Source of the DNA: Entrophospora sp. SA101
Lineage: Eukaryota > Glomeromycota > Glomeromycetes > Entrophosporales > Entrophosporaceae
DNA: 64,000 nucleotides
NCBI GenBank assembly: GCA_958430865.1
Contig: CAUDNR010002369.1
Location: 21,547 to 85,546, forward strand
Reading direction: 5' to 3'
A model generated the notes under the pieces. It was not told where the DNA came from. It ran no database searches and saw only the letters and a list, made by a program, of their open reading frames with translations. The position numbers and the translations under genes were made by a program. Positions 37,529-49,900 of this stretch are shown here, piece by piece (the first letter of the stretch is position 1; each line of letters begins with the position of its first letter).

Positions 37529-40399
37529 ATGACCAAAGGTATAGGTAAAAAAAATACTGGCCCTTGTGTAGTATGTGGTCAAAATGATCCTAAAATTGAA
37601 TATAGAAGACTTACTACTAATTCAATAAAAGCAACATGTAATAGCCCAGTAATTCAGAATATAAATATAAAATTACAGATTAATGACCAATTATGCAAAA
37701 AACATTATAATGATTTAGTTACTTATAGTCGTGGTAAGCCTCAATTATCAGTAAAACAAAAGGACAATGATAGATCTTTTCACCATACTGGAAGAAATCC
37801 AAAAAAAGTTTGTTTAACACAAGAAGTCTATCAGGAACTTTATAACGAAGCTATGTCTGTTGAACAATTAGAAAAAAAAATAAACAAATTAGAAGCTGAT
37901 CTAGATAAATATATGGTTGAGCCAAATGAAAAAGGTAATAATTATAAAATTTAAAAATATATGGTGGTTATTTTTATACTTCATAATTGCATCCAATAAA
38001 TATATTTGGTTTTTGAATGTATCATAAATTTAATAGAATCTAGTCAATTTTTTCAATTTTTTGGTAACCAAATTGCACTCATGAATGATGTGCTTTTTAA
38101 GTACCAAAAAGATGGTAACAAACCGATTTTTGAGGCCAAACAATTTATAGAGTTAATTGAAAGAGATGAGCCAAAACTCAAGGGGTTTTTTGATATGTTA
38201 TATGAAGCTATGAATCCTGATAGAAAAAATAAAGAAACTAAAAAAATGCTAAAACAAAAAGTAATGTTGCTTTGCTACCAGATGGTTGCACTTAGAAATA
38301 AACAATTTAGCAGTATTAAAAATGCAGTTGGTTTACATATGTCAGGAGCTGGCACATCTTCTAAAGGTATAAACACACTGGCTAATATGGGGATTAGTTC
38401 TACTTATCAAACAGTATATAATAAATTAGAACAAATAGTAAAGGAACATGAATTGACTGTCCAGAGTTATATTAAGAAATTTTTTCAGAATCTATTAATT
38501 GTCAACATTGATGACTATCATAATTTACACAGTACAAGAGTGCCAAGTGTAACTTCTATATCACAAATTGCTCATATGGCAACAATTTTATTTAACAATA
38601 AAAATGTAGCTCCTATTCCATATTATTCAAATAATAATCATCCAATTCATAATCATAATGGTGTTGATGCTTTAATTCTTAAAAATGCTCTTTGGGAAAA
38701 ATATATGATTTCATTTGTTAATAGTTACAATAGTGAAAAAATTAATTGGCAATTTATTCAAAGTATTATAAACATGCCTGAAAATGAGCTTATAGAATCT
38801 TTGACTGTGCATTCATATGATCCAGATGTTTATGAAAAATACAGAAGAAAATTCACCATGACAAAACTAGTTGACCTCATTGAATTGAATTTAAAAAATA
38901 CCAATGATTATCTGCAAGCAATAAAAACATTTATTGGGTTACCTGAAATACAAGAATACTTGTATAATAATGTGATATTTATTCCAGCTGATTTTCCTGG
39001 CCAACTATATATTTGTCGAGCTATTGTTAAAAAACTAAAAAATGAAAATGAAACAAGCATTCCAGAAAAAATTACTCATTTGTTTCCTTTCCTTGGTCCA
39101 CTACATCTTGCTCTAAATACAAAAGAATCTGTTTTTTTGACCTTCTGGCCATTTTTTGATCAATTATATAGAAGTATTTTTAACAAGAAACATAAATTAG
39201 CTGCAAAGCCAAAACCTTGGAGAATAGATACATTGATGTATCTTGCTCATGCAGGCTGGGAATTAGTTAGAAGATTTGTGGTTGAAAAATTCAAATTCTC
39301 AAAAACTCCACAATATGTAACATTTTTTGATCTATTAGATAATTTGGTGCCTGCAACTTTGGATATATATAATATCCTTTTTCGACAGAATCACTTCCAA
39401 GAGTATGTCAGCACAGTATTTCGCTTGTGGACTGTAATGAAACGTTTCCACTGTCATAATTATGATAAAATTACACTGGCCTTTTTATCAGATATTCATT
39501 ATTGGATGCAGATAGAACATCCTGTAATTGACACACTCAAGAACAACCTAAATATATTTGATGAATACCCAGTGGAAAATTTCCACAGCCTATTGAGAAG
39601 GCAGACTACTGCAAAGGTATCTACTGCAAAATCATTGAGACGTGATGCACTTTTTATAGACCATTTTCATCATGAGAATTCTCTTGGAGCTGCCTTCTCA
39701 CCAAAGCAAAATTATCCATACAGTAAAAAGGATTTAGATTTTTTGGTTAAGAAAACTGCCTTGTTCTTGTTAGACTTTTTTGATGAAGTTTGGAAAAACA
39801 ATGGATTAGTTGAGGAAAGAATGGAAGGAAAAAGAATAAAAAAGCCCTATTACTATTTTCAAAATCTTAAATCAGGATTTCCTATTGGAGCCTTACCACT
39901 TGGTTTTCATACACCAGTGCCACCAAGTCAAGAGAATTTTTGTGATAGAATTGAATGTACTAATAGGTCAATAGAAAGTAGTCATGTGTTAGTCTGTGGT
40001 CATGCCTATCATGAAAGTTGCTTCGAGATAATTAACAGAAGGTGCCATTATTGTTTCATGTATTTATCTAAAGCAATTGATGAGTTAACAAGCTCTTACA
40101 ATCAAAGATTGCACATGGAAGAGGATATAAATAATGAATTATTTTCTGAAAATAATATACAAAACACAAATCCAGACTTTGAAGATGCAGACCATATTAT
40201 ATCTCTACCTGGAATTGATAATCAATTGCAAAAAAGGATATTAGGTATATATATTTCAAAAATTTATAATTATATGTAATAAAATTGATCTAATTTATTA
40301 TTTATACACCTACTAAAAGCCTTTGCAGAGAATAAGCAAATATTTTATGACCTCACAAACATTCACAGACTTCCAATTCATAATATAGTTCAACTTTAA
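37529..40399 (+). CDS. Uncharacterised cysteine-cluster/RING family protein, possibly transposon-derived
   Basis: Three exons are inferred: 37529-37934, 38037-40244 and 40329-40399, giving about 905 aa. The first intron is 102 bp and the second 84 bp with a TACTAA branch site; both keep the frame. The N-terminus has a Cys cluster (CVVCGQND, later LCKKHYNDL) followed by a coiled coil (VEQLEKKINKLEADL). The large middle domain has conserved-looking blocks: NIDDYHNLHSTR, LTVHSYDPDV, FPFLGPLHLALN, KPKPWRIDTL and YPVENFHSLLRRQT. Asp and Glu in the first and last block could be catalytic acids of an RNase H-like fold; this is speculation. A RING-H2-like finger ends the protein: C-x4-C-x12-C-x-H-x2-H-x2-C-x7-C-x2-C. 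Similar proteins are recalled as a multicopy family in mycorrhizal fungi, perhaps DUF6589-related. Its frame is intact, unlike every transposon relic nearby. Confidence 0.75.
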
Positions 40400-41373
40400 T
40401 TTAATTTGATTCGAAAAAATAATTAATAAATTAATAAATAAATAAATTAATAAATTAATGAATTAATAAATTAATAAATTAATAATAAATAAATTAATAA
40501 ATTAATGAATTAATAAATTTATAAATAACAAAATTTTAAAAATATTTGGCTAATTTTTATTGGATTATCAATTACGTGAAACAAAAATATTGATCAACCA
40601 ATCACAAGATTTTTAACTATGCTATTTGTGTATGTATCCATATATGTGCATCTTATATCTATATAATTGTAGTAATAATAAAATGATTTTGGTATAGAAC
40701 TAGCAATTTATCATAAAATATCAATATTAATATTCGAAATATTTCATTCATGCTGTCTTGACATCTTGCAACTATAATAATAATAATATTATTATTAACA
40801 ATTATGAAAAGCAAAATACCAATCATTCGTTTACTATCTTGATGAGGATATTATATAGTTACCCAGCAAGATCTGCTCCACATATTGATTCCAATAAAAA
40901 CATTTATAAACTAAAAGACACCACATTATATCAATACAAATAAAAAATGTACCTCTGGTTAAGTTATTAAAACGTCTTCAGAACCAAACCATATCATACC
41001 AAACAACAACACTCACATTTTGTCATCTTTGAAAAATAAATTGCATTTCCAAGAAAAGGATCAATCCGCGTCAAAAAAAAACACCAAGTGTCAATAATAA
41101 AATAAAAAACGTAAAGAAAAAGCCAAAAGAAGTAAAGAAAAACAAAGTTTTTGAAAATGAGCGAGTGTTTGTCATAAGAATGGTGGTGATTATTGCCACT
41201 TGTTGTCATCCTAGTTTATTTAAAGGAATGATTGTGAAAAATGGTAACCATATTATTATGGTTGGCTCGGTCTAAAGACCTCCTATTGCTGCGCCACGCT
41301 CTCAAATTTCAAAAATGCAATAAAATTTTTTAAGAAAGGGTTGCACGTGATTTTGGTTAAAAAACTATTTTCC
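40400..41373. other. Non-coding, with ATTAATAA simple repeat
   Basis: 40430-40525 is a degenerate array of AATAAATTAATAAATTAATG-type words. The remainder shows no gene. A frame at 40758-40943 has low-complexity Asn-rich composition and is not supported. Confidence 0.5.
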
Positions 41374-42045
41374 TTAGCATGGTGGAAGTTTGATTTTATT
41401 GGATATAAGATGTGACAAAATAAAATTTAGGTTTTTACCAAAATTAGAAAATTTTAGGGAAAATCAAGATTTATATGGAATGTGTAACGTTGATCGCAGC
41501 GAACAAAAAATTTATATATAAATATATATATACACACGAGAGTTTTATTCCTATATTACCACTACCACTACCACTGTCGTCTCATTCTTGTTCTACTGCT
41601 ATTGTTACTGTTACTGCTACTTTTACTACTGCTTTTAATGTGCCATTATTATATCTGATGCCATTACATTAGAGAAAGTTAAATCTTTCAAAGAAATGTC
41701 CTATTTATTATTATGAATTGATTATAAAGTACTAATATTTATTATTAATATATGCATGTCCATTCACCATATTATTATATTGTACACGGATAATTAATTG
41801 CATATATAACTATTAATAAAACAAGTATTAATAGATAGATATAATAAGAACGTTACATCTACCTGCAGTCATTTCTTAAATTTGTAATATAAACGATAGC
41901 CTTTATTCATAATAGAGTAATAAATTATTTATCTGTAATTAAATTGTAAATATAAATAGTTTAATAAATAGTTAATAGTACCATAAAGAAATACCTCTTT
42001 AGTATTAGTAAACTCCACAGGTATTGATGTATTAGAGATGGCACA
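41374..42045. repeat. 672-bp direct repeat, right copy
   Basis: Right-hand partner of 35486-36157. It is preceded by a weakly purine-rich stretch and followed by unrelated sequence; no matching short duplication was found at the outer edges. Confidence 0.85.
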
Positions 42046-42520
42046 TGTTTAACAATCTATGCTTGGTTTTACATCTAATGGCAGAGTTTTTTGTATTGGA
42101 AAAAAAGTTTTTTTTTTAATAAAGCGAAGTTACTATTTAAAATCTCTTAATTTAAATGAAAACACCCTTATATTAAACCTTCACTAATACTTGCGTTATC
42201 GATGATGTGATTCAAGTAGTAAAGATTGTGTAATCCTTCCTGACTATTAGCCAAAACTTTTATTTTATAGCCCCGATTGGGGAAAAATCCCTCCTTAATC
42301 AACCCTTTTACTTCTCCTCATTGACTAATTTTATTTTCTTTGAGAAATTTTAATAATTTGCAATTAATATAGATGAAGAACATGTAAATAGATTATTTTT
42401 AAACTTAAAAAATGAAATAAAAGATTGGTAAAAATCATATTTTATTAAAAAAAATTTTTTTCCTATATAATTATTAATACAACTATTAAAATATTTACAA
42501 TTTTAAAGGAAAATACCTTT

Positions 42521-42759
42521 ATAACAAAACCTCATGAGTATTAACATTATCGCGATGCGTTGGTAATTAACTGCCCTTCTTTCTTTATTGTATGTTTAAT
42601 TGCATGATCTTTTTTAAAGGTGTAATAAAAAAAAAAAGTAAAAAAGATATCTCCTGACAAGGTAAAATTACTAAGCAAAATAAGTCGCATATAACAAAAC
42701 CTCATGAGTATTAACGTTATCGCGATGCGTTGGTAATTAACTGCCCTTCTTTCTTTATT
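42521..42759. repeat. Pair of 69-bp direct repeats, with a diverged third unit
   Basis: 42521-42589 and 42691-42759 match with a single mismatch (ACATTATCGCGAT against ACGTTATCGCGAT) and are 170 bp apart. A diverged relative at about 42155-42210 shares the neighbouring AAxACxCTTxTA and the TTATCG core. The core includes ATCGCGAT, a palindrome. The surrounding 42046-42900 has no gene. Function is unknown; a small RNA or a tandem element unit is possible. Confidence 0.6.
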
Positions 42760-42884
42760 TTATAACGAATTATAAAGTTTATTTAAAATTTATTATTTAA
42801 AAATTTTTTGTGTCAATTGAAAACGTGACTTTACATATATGAATTCATTTTAAAATTAAGAAGTTACACAATATAATTTCAAGA

Positions 42885-42990
42885 TCGTCACTATGTGACA
42901 AATGTGATAAAGAGAAATTCCACTATGCTCCCCCAGCCTACAAATTTAATCATCACGTCTGTGATAAATGTCACATTGGTTTTACAAAAA
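42885..42990 (+). other. Short zinc-binding coding fragment beside the gap
   Basis: One plus-strand frame reads SLCDKCDKEKFHYAPPAY then HHVCDKCHIGF, giving paired C-x2-C knuckles with two His. It looks like a treble-clef or zinc-ribbon fragment. It begins after a stop and runs into the N gap at 43017, so the parent gene cannot be named. Confidence 0.3.
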
Positions 42991-43016
42991 TTTTGAGCTA
43001 CAATTTAGTTTCCTTT

Positions 43017-43547
43017 NNNNNNNNNNNNNNNNNNNNNNNNNNNNNNNNNNNNNNNNNNNNNNNNNNNNNNNNNNNNNNNNNNNNNNNNNNNNNNNNNNNN
43101 NNNNNNNNNNNNNNNNNNNNNNNNNNNNNNNNNNNNNNNNNNNNNNNNNNNNNNNNNNNNNNNNNNNNNNNNNNNNNNNNNNNNNNNNNNNNNNNNNNNN
43201 NNNNNNNNNNNNNNNNNNNNNNNNNNNNNNNNNNNNNNNNNNNNNNNNNNNNNNNNNNNNNNNNNNNNNNNNNNNNNNNNNNNNNNNNNNNNNNNNNNNN
43301 NNNNNNNNNNNNNNNNNNNNNNNNNNNNNNNNNNNNNNNNNNNNNNNNNNNNNNNNNNNNNNNNNNNNNNNNNNNNNNNNNNNNNNNNNNNNNNNNNNNN
43401 NNNNNNNNNNNNNNNNNNNNNNNNNNNNNNNNNNNNNNNNNNNNNNNNNNNNNNNNNNNNNNNNNNNNNNNNNNNNNNNNNNNNNNNNNNNNNNNNNNNN
43501 NNNNNNNNNNNNNNNNNNNNNNNNNNNNNNNNNNNNNNNNNNNNNNN
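43017..43547. other. 531-N assembly gap
   Basis: A run of Ns. The several long frames that cross it are artefacts of translating unknown bases. The adjacent right side is inverted TRA1, so the missing part may continue that copy. Confidence 0.98.
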
Positions 43548-46500
43548 TATATTTTTACTAATAGGATCATTGGAAGCACACACAAATTTGATAAGATAAT
43601 TGACAACATTTTCACGCAAATAATTATTGGGAATGTATTTTGAATTGCATTCAGACAAATTTTTTGATTCTGAAAATCCATATTCTAGAATTTGTCGTTT
43701 TCTTGGTGAAAACTCAGTTTCAGACTCCAAACGTCGTTTTCCAGGACTTGCAATAGGGGTAGATGCCGCACTGCTACTGTTTTGTTCATTGGTACTATTT
43801 TCATTGAGACGACAGCGTTCCCATTTGAGAATCAGCTCAGAAAGATCTATCGTTAATAGTCTAGTTTCAGATGTTGCATTTTGCAGTAAACCTAATCTGG
43901 TTAATGTGTTAGCAATTTGTGGCATAAAATGCTCTCTGTATTCATAAAATAAGTCAGGGTGCCTAACAAGCAATTGATATACATTAATTAGTTGAGTCAA
44001 ACCATATCCGTCTTCCAAAAGAATTCTTTTTGTATATACAATCCAATTCGGCGGTGGTTTCTTTTTTGAATCTTTCTTGGATTCATCAAATGACTGTGAC
44101 TGAGGTGAAATAAATTTCGGTGCAAGCATATCCAATGCTTGTTTTACCAACGCCCTTGCCTCTACTTGATGAGCCTTTAAGAGTGCTGTATAAGATTGAA
44201 ATAGCATTCTTAAACTGACCTGATCAAATTCTGCAAAACATGCAGCTAAAAACACAAACGCTGAATGTTTTGCTGTGATATCATCAACTCTTGACCAATT
44301 CCATCCAAATTTAATAAGTGAACTACGTGTAGTTATGAGGTTTGGTACACTTTTAACAATAACTGTTGAAAATTGAAGAACTTCTATGCGTAAAGAATCC
44401 TCTATTTCATCATGGTTATCTGCCAGATAATGCCATAAAGATTGAATTTTATCCATTTGAGTAGTATCAATAATTTTTCCATGCTCCTGGTAGGTGTTAG
44501 AGACAGAAAGGCTTAAATTGTTTGACTCACAGTGTTTGGCAAAATCATATAATAACATTGGTGTAATTATTATCTTTAGTGATAGTGTTTTAATGTTAGG
44601 TGGAATATTTGGATCAGAAAATGTGTCTAGGAACTTTTTGAGGATTGCTTGCTTTTGTGTAACTGGATATTTTTTGGCAACTTCTTCATGATAAAATCTT
44701 TTTAAAAATGTATAATCAATAATATTTTTATTTGAGAAAATAGAAACAAATTCAAAAAGCAAATCGATATCTTCTGGCTTTTCTTTCAAATAAACACAGA
44801 AAATCTCTAATAAATATTTAGATTCATGCATTTGTTTTAAGTTTAAAGTATTTTCATTTTTTAGTCTATTGATGCGGCCTTGATCCCTCCAAGCTTCTTT
44901 TAAAAATATCAGGACAGGGGTTGATGAAATTTCTGATAACCATTTTGGATCAAATTTGATAATCTGTCTAATAATCAAAATTGTTCTGATTAAAGTATCA
45001 ACATAATTACTTGCATCTGAATGTTGAATACTTGAAACCTTTTCTATCAATTTTACTGGATTGTTCTTTATTTCCTCTCTAAGTTTTAAAGCTTCATCAG
45101 TACCCAATATGTTGATGAACAATTGACTATACTGATAATCCTTAATATTATTATAAAAGTACTCAACAGATTCTGTGGGGTATCTATTTAAAAATTTTGT
45201 AAGAGGTAAACGAAAAGGGCTTGATATGGAACGACATGATTTTTCTTCTAAATTTAAAACCATAGGTACCAAGTTTTCCAAAAAACTATTTGCAGATGAA
45301 GGTAGTAGATGAAATATATTTAAGATTGCAACAATAACTTTAATATTTTCATTTTCAGTGAGTGACTTTCCTGCGGTGGACGCTAAAAAATTTGAATCAG
45401 CCCATTGTTGGAGATGATCTAACAATTTTTTGCCTATCTCTGGTTTAAAATAACTTTTAAGCAATTCCAATAATCTTGCTAAGCAATCTAATGCAGACAC
45501 TGTTAATTTTTTAGGATCCGAAAAATTAATTAAAATTGGTCTAACTCCCAATTGTAAAAGATCTTTAGACAGTTTGTGTTGCTGTTGAATGACTTGTTGA
45601 AGAGCCTTTGTTCCTACTTCAATAATCTCTGGAATATTCATATGTAATGTTTTGAAAAAAATACCAATAATATGTGGTCTAGTAACATTTGGATTATTTC
45701 CAGAAAATAATTCATCAGGCAAAGTCATTGCTGCTTTCAATAATTTCAAACAGACAATACGAAGTTTATTCAAGACAGATGGATTCTTATATAATGAATT
45801 ACGACTCAATAAAGCCTGATCATCTTCAACATCGACTAAAAACACCACTTCACCAAGTATCCTTGTAAGATCTTCGTAATATTGAGATGTTAAGAATTGT
45901 GGCTGCAGTGTTAAACAATAGGTAATAGCATCAATACGACCTATTTGCATTGAAACTGGTAAAGCTCTAAGAGGTTGACCAAACATTAAATTAATTAAAA
46001 TGTCTTTAGCTTGGGAAAGTAAACAGGTAATAGTCCTTTGAGTCAATTCACTTAAAAGTTTAAATGCTGAATGTATTGTTTCTCTTACAGACTCATTTAC
46101 ATTGCATAATTCTGAAGTTAATGTGATTATAAGCTTATCAAACTTGATTTTTTTATCATTAGAATCTTGAATTTCAACATCACTATCAATTGATGATGAA
46201 TTTTGTTGGTTACAAATCTCAATAATACGTAAGAGAATTTGTGGTACATCCTCAATATTTCCAGCTGCAAATTCAGGAGAAATATCTTTCAATACAAAAA
46301 GAAGAGCTTTAACGAATTCTATCTCATGATCTAACATCCATTTAATGCCCATATTAAGTTGAGAACTTATTATAGATATGCCTAAACAACCACCACTTTT
46401 ATAAAACCATTCTTGTTGGTAACAGCATGAACAAAACCTTGAAGCTAGGAAAAAGAAGAAAGGACAATGGCTAATTATTTGTTTTGATCCAGAAATTAAT

Positions 46501-46992
46501 AAACAAGCTTCATAAATAATTGTTATAGCTGAACTTGCCAAACTACGTAATTTAAGATTTTCAGATGTAATGGTTTCAATTAAAGCCTCTAACATTGCCT
46601 TGGTCTCAAAACTATATCTTTTATCATCAACATTAAAATTAAATCTTTCCTTTTTTGCTTTATTGAATTCAATTAATTCACCAATCTCTAAAAATGCAAA
46701 ATGCCGACAAATATTTTGTAAGAATGGCCATGAATATTCTTTAAGTTCAGACAAAGACGAGGCAAAAAATAAAGCACATAAAACATTTTTCAATGTCTCC
46801 TCTTGTACGGCTTTCTTTTTTGAAATATTCTTTTCGCCATCTTTATTAGTTTTGCTTTTAATTAATTGTTGACTTGGAATATCATTAGGTGTCTCTATAT
46901 CTAGATCCATTTTTTCATCACTTAGGCTTTTATTATTTTTTGATTCTATATTAATGGTTGGAAAAATTACTTTATGTAGATGTGCCCTGATT
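43548..46992 (-). pseudogene. TRA1: TRA1 interior, inverted mosaic copy (about residues 985-2133)
   Basis: Reverse complement of main-gene positions 19928-23372 (positions sum to 66920). From 46992 down to about 44322 the translation is identical to the main gene. From there to the gap it changes abruptly: roughly 14 substitutions in a sampled 180 bp (about 7-8%), mostly third-position transitions, plus in-frame codon indels (one Asn lost before ISPQSQ, one Ser lost before TPIASP). The frame stays open throughout, so the diverged part behaves like a selected TRA1 allele or paralogue. The fragment has neither end of the gene. It joins the next direct copy through an 8-bp shared word, CCCTGATT, at 46985-46992. 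Confidence 0.92.
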
Positions 46993-49900
46993 TATTTTAT
47001 GAATACAGAGAACATTTTATGCCACAAATTGCCAACACATTAACCAGGTTAGGATTACTCCAAAATGCAACACCTGAAACCAGATTATTAACAATAGATC
47101 TTGCTGAGTTGATTCTCAAATGGGAACGTTGTCGCCTCAATGAAAATAATATGAATGAACAAAACATTAGTAGCCCAGCATCATCTACTCCTACTGCGAG
47201 CCCTGGAAAGCGACGCTTAGAGTTGGAAACTGAGTTTTCACCAAAAAAACGACAAAATCTAGAATATGGTTTTTCAGAATCAAGGAATTTATCTGAATAC
47301 AATACAAATTACATTCCCAACAATTATTTACGCGAAAACGTTGTCAATTATCTTGTCAGATTTGTGTCTGCTTCCAGTGACCCTATTAGTAAAAATTTAT
47401 TAGCACACAGAGCTCTTGATCTAATTAAGGAACTTTTACAGCCTGAGTTCTGGCCTGAAGTTAATGTGAAATTGAATTCTTTTGAACGTGCATTGAAATT
47501 TAATGAAGTTAGCAATAATATAGACTGTATTTGTAATAACTTAGAAGCTTTAAATGTTATTTTGGAAAAGAAACCCTCGGAATATTGTCGTACAAATTTA
47601 GTTCATCTACAACCATTACTTGAACGTAGTATTATAAGTAATATTATGTGTATTCAAAGATGTCTTAATCCTGTTTTAATTCACATATATAAAGCTATAA
47701 CTCCACCTCTTGTTGAAGACGAATTAACTCAACAATCTGAACAAACTATGACTGCTACAACTAAAACAAACATTACAAACATAGTACCTGCATCAACATC
47801 AACACCATCAGCGATGGAAACAACTACAACTAAAGCTACTAGTAGTACTAACACAACCATTGAAATTATAACAAACACTTCTACACCAGGTGCAGAAATA
47901 GGATCCTTTACTCAATTAGTTAATAATACAATACAAGACGCTATTCAAGATCCCAACAATTTATATCAAGCAATGATGTTATTAAAAGCTATCAGTTGTA
48001 CTATACCAAAAAACATCGATCCTTTTCTAAATGGAATAATTAATTCAATACAAACACTTATAAAAAGAATAATTCCGCAAGAAACAAGTCCTACTAATAA
48101 ATTAATAACTAATCAACAATCCTTAGACACTTATATCAATGTGCTTATAATTGCATTAAATTTAGTCAATTTAAGAATAACAGAACTCAATGAAATGAGA
48201 CAAAGTTTTACTGCATCTCTTTTACAATTAATTGAAAACTCAAAAGATATTGAACTGGCAAAAACTATTTTTAACATGGTGAAACAATGGATATTAAACA
48301 AAGAATTATTGCCTACTATAGAAGAAAAGACAAAATTATTAGTTAGCATGTTGTGCTATGAAAAATTGGAAGATAATAGTTTGATTGAAAATGTATTTGA
48401 ACTTGTTATTAAAATATATAGCGATCCTTTATTTTCAAGGAGTGAATTGTCAGTTAGATTAGAAAAGGCTTTTTTAATGGGAACTTGTTATAAACATTCC
48501 AAAATTCGTAATCAATTTATGGAGATCTTTGATCATAGCTTATCTAAAGTTTTACCACCACGGCTTCATTATATTCTTGATAAGCAAAATTGGGAATTAC
48601 TTGGTGATTATTTCTGGATACATCAGGCTTTGGATCTTTTAATCGGCGCAATTTCTCATAAAAAAAGTATTCAAATGACACACAATTTACAAATCAAATC
48701 AATCGCAACACTAGGTGATTTATCATCTTTTACAGATTCTTCAGAAAGCATTGATCAAAAATTTGAGGATTTTCTGCAAAAACACAGGGAATTTTTATTT
48801 GAAGTTAAAAAATTATGTGTTGGAGATCTATTATCACCTTTAAAACAGCTCCACCAATTAGACAATAAAATAGCATATGATTTATGGGTCCATCTTTTCC
48901 CAATTTGTTGGTCAGCTATAAACAATAAAGAAAGACAAGATTTAACCAACAAATTAGTGACACTTTTATCAGAAGATTATCATGATGTTCAAAAAGATTT
49001 CCAACCAAATTGTATACAAGCAATATTAGATGGAATATCACATTGCTCACCTGTTCTGAAATTGCCGCCACACTTGATTAAATACCTTGGTAAATTACAT
49101 GGGGCTTGGCATATTGCAATGGCAATTTTGCAAAATGCAACGTCCGAAAAGGATAAAGATGATGAAAGATTCAAAGAGCTTACTATAGATGCCTTGGCTG
49201 ATATTTATTCCAGTTTATCAGAGGATGATATGTTTTATGGTCTATGGAAGAGGCATTGTAAATATCTTGAAACCAATATTGCAATTTCATATGAACAAAA
49301 TGGAAATTGGTTACAAGCACAGATAGAATATGAAAACGCATTAAATAAATCAAATACTTCAGGATCAATATGTTCTGAAACTGAATACATATTATGGGAA
49401 GATCGTTGGATATTATGTGCAGAAAAATTGCAACAATGGGATATTCTTTATGATTTAGCAAAGGATGAAAACAACAAAGATTTACTGTTAAATTGTGCAT
49501 TCCATTTAGTAAATTGGACAAATGAAAAGGAACTAAGTGAACAAATTTCTTATTTATCATCACTTGAAATATCCAAAAACCCGCAATATAAAATATTTGA
49601 ATCATTCATAGCTTTAATGAATTCAAATCATACTCATAATTTTGATGATTATAAAAAGTTTATCAGAGAAGCCAATCAGTTTGCACTACAAAAATGGTAT
49701 ACACTTCCAAATATTGTGTCAGAAAGCCATATACCATTATTGCATTCATTTCAACTTATGGTGGAATTTGATGAAGCAACTAAAATATTTTCCAATTTAT
49801 CAAATTGTAATGTTCAAAGCCCAGATAGTCAAAATGAAGTTAGAAATGTTCTTTCAAGTTGGAGAGAAAGATTACCAAACATGTGGGATGATATTAACAT

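Noticed and set aside
40425..40530. CRISPR-like short repeats
   Set aside because: The units are degenerate ATTAATAA words without unique spacers, and the genome is eukaryotic.
41260..41330. Possible tRNA around GGCTCGGTCTAAAGACC
   Set aside because: No B-box (GGTTCGA-type) sequence at the right distance and no cloverleaf could be drawn. No tRNA or rRNA gene was found anywhere in the window.
35486..42045. Annotation as a standard LTR retrotransposon
   Set aside because: No gag, protease, integrase or reverse transcriptase between the repeats, no 4-6 bp target duplication at the outer edges, and no convincing tRNA primer site.
42521..42759. The 69-bp repeats as U4 snRNA genes
   Set aside because: The reverse complement contains ATGAGGTTT and a GCGAxTTATT-like stretch, but the order, spacing and stem partners of U4 are not reproduced in both units.
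42968..43681. Long open frames running through the N gap on both strands
   Set aside because: They exist only because unknown bases are translated without stops. Only the TRA1-related right edge has real coding sequence.
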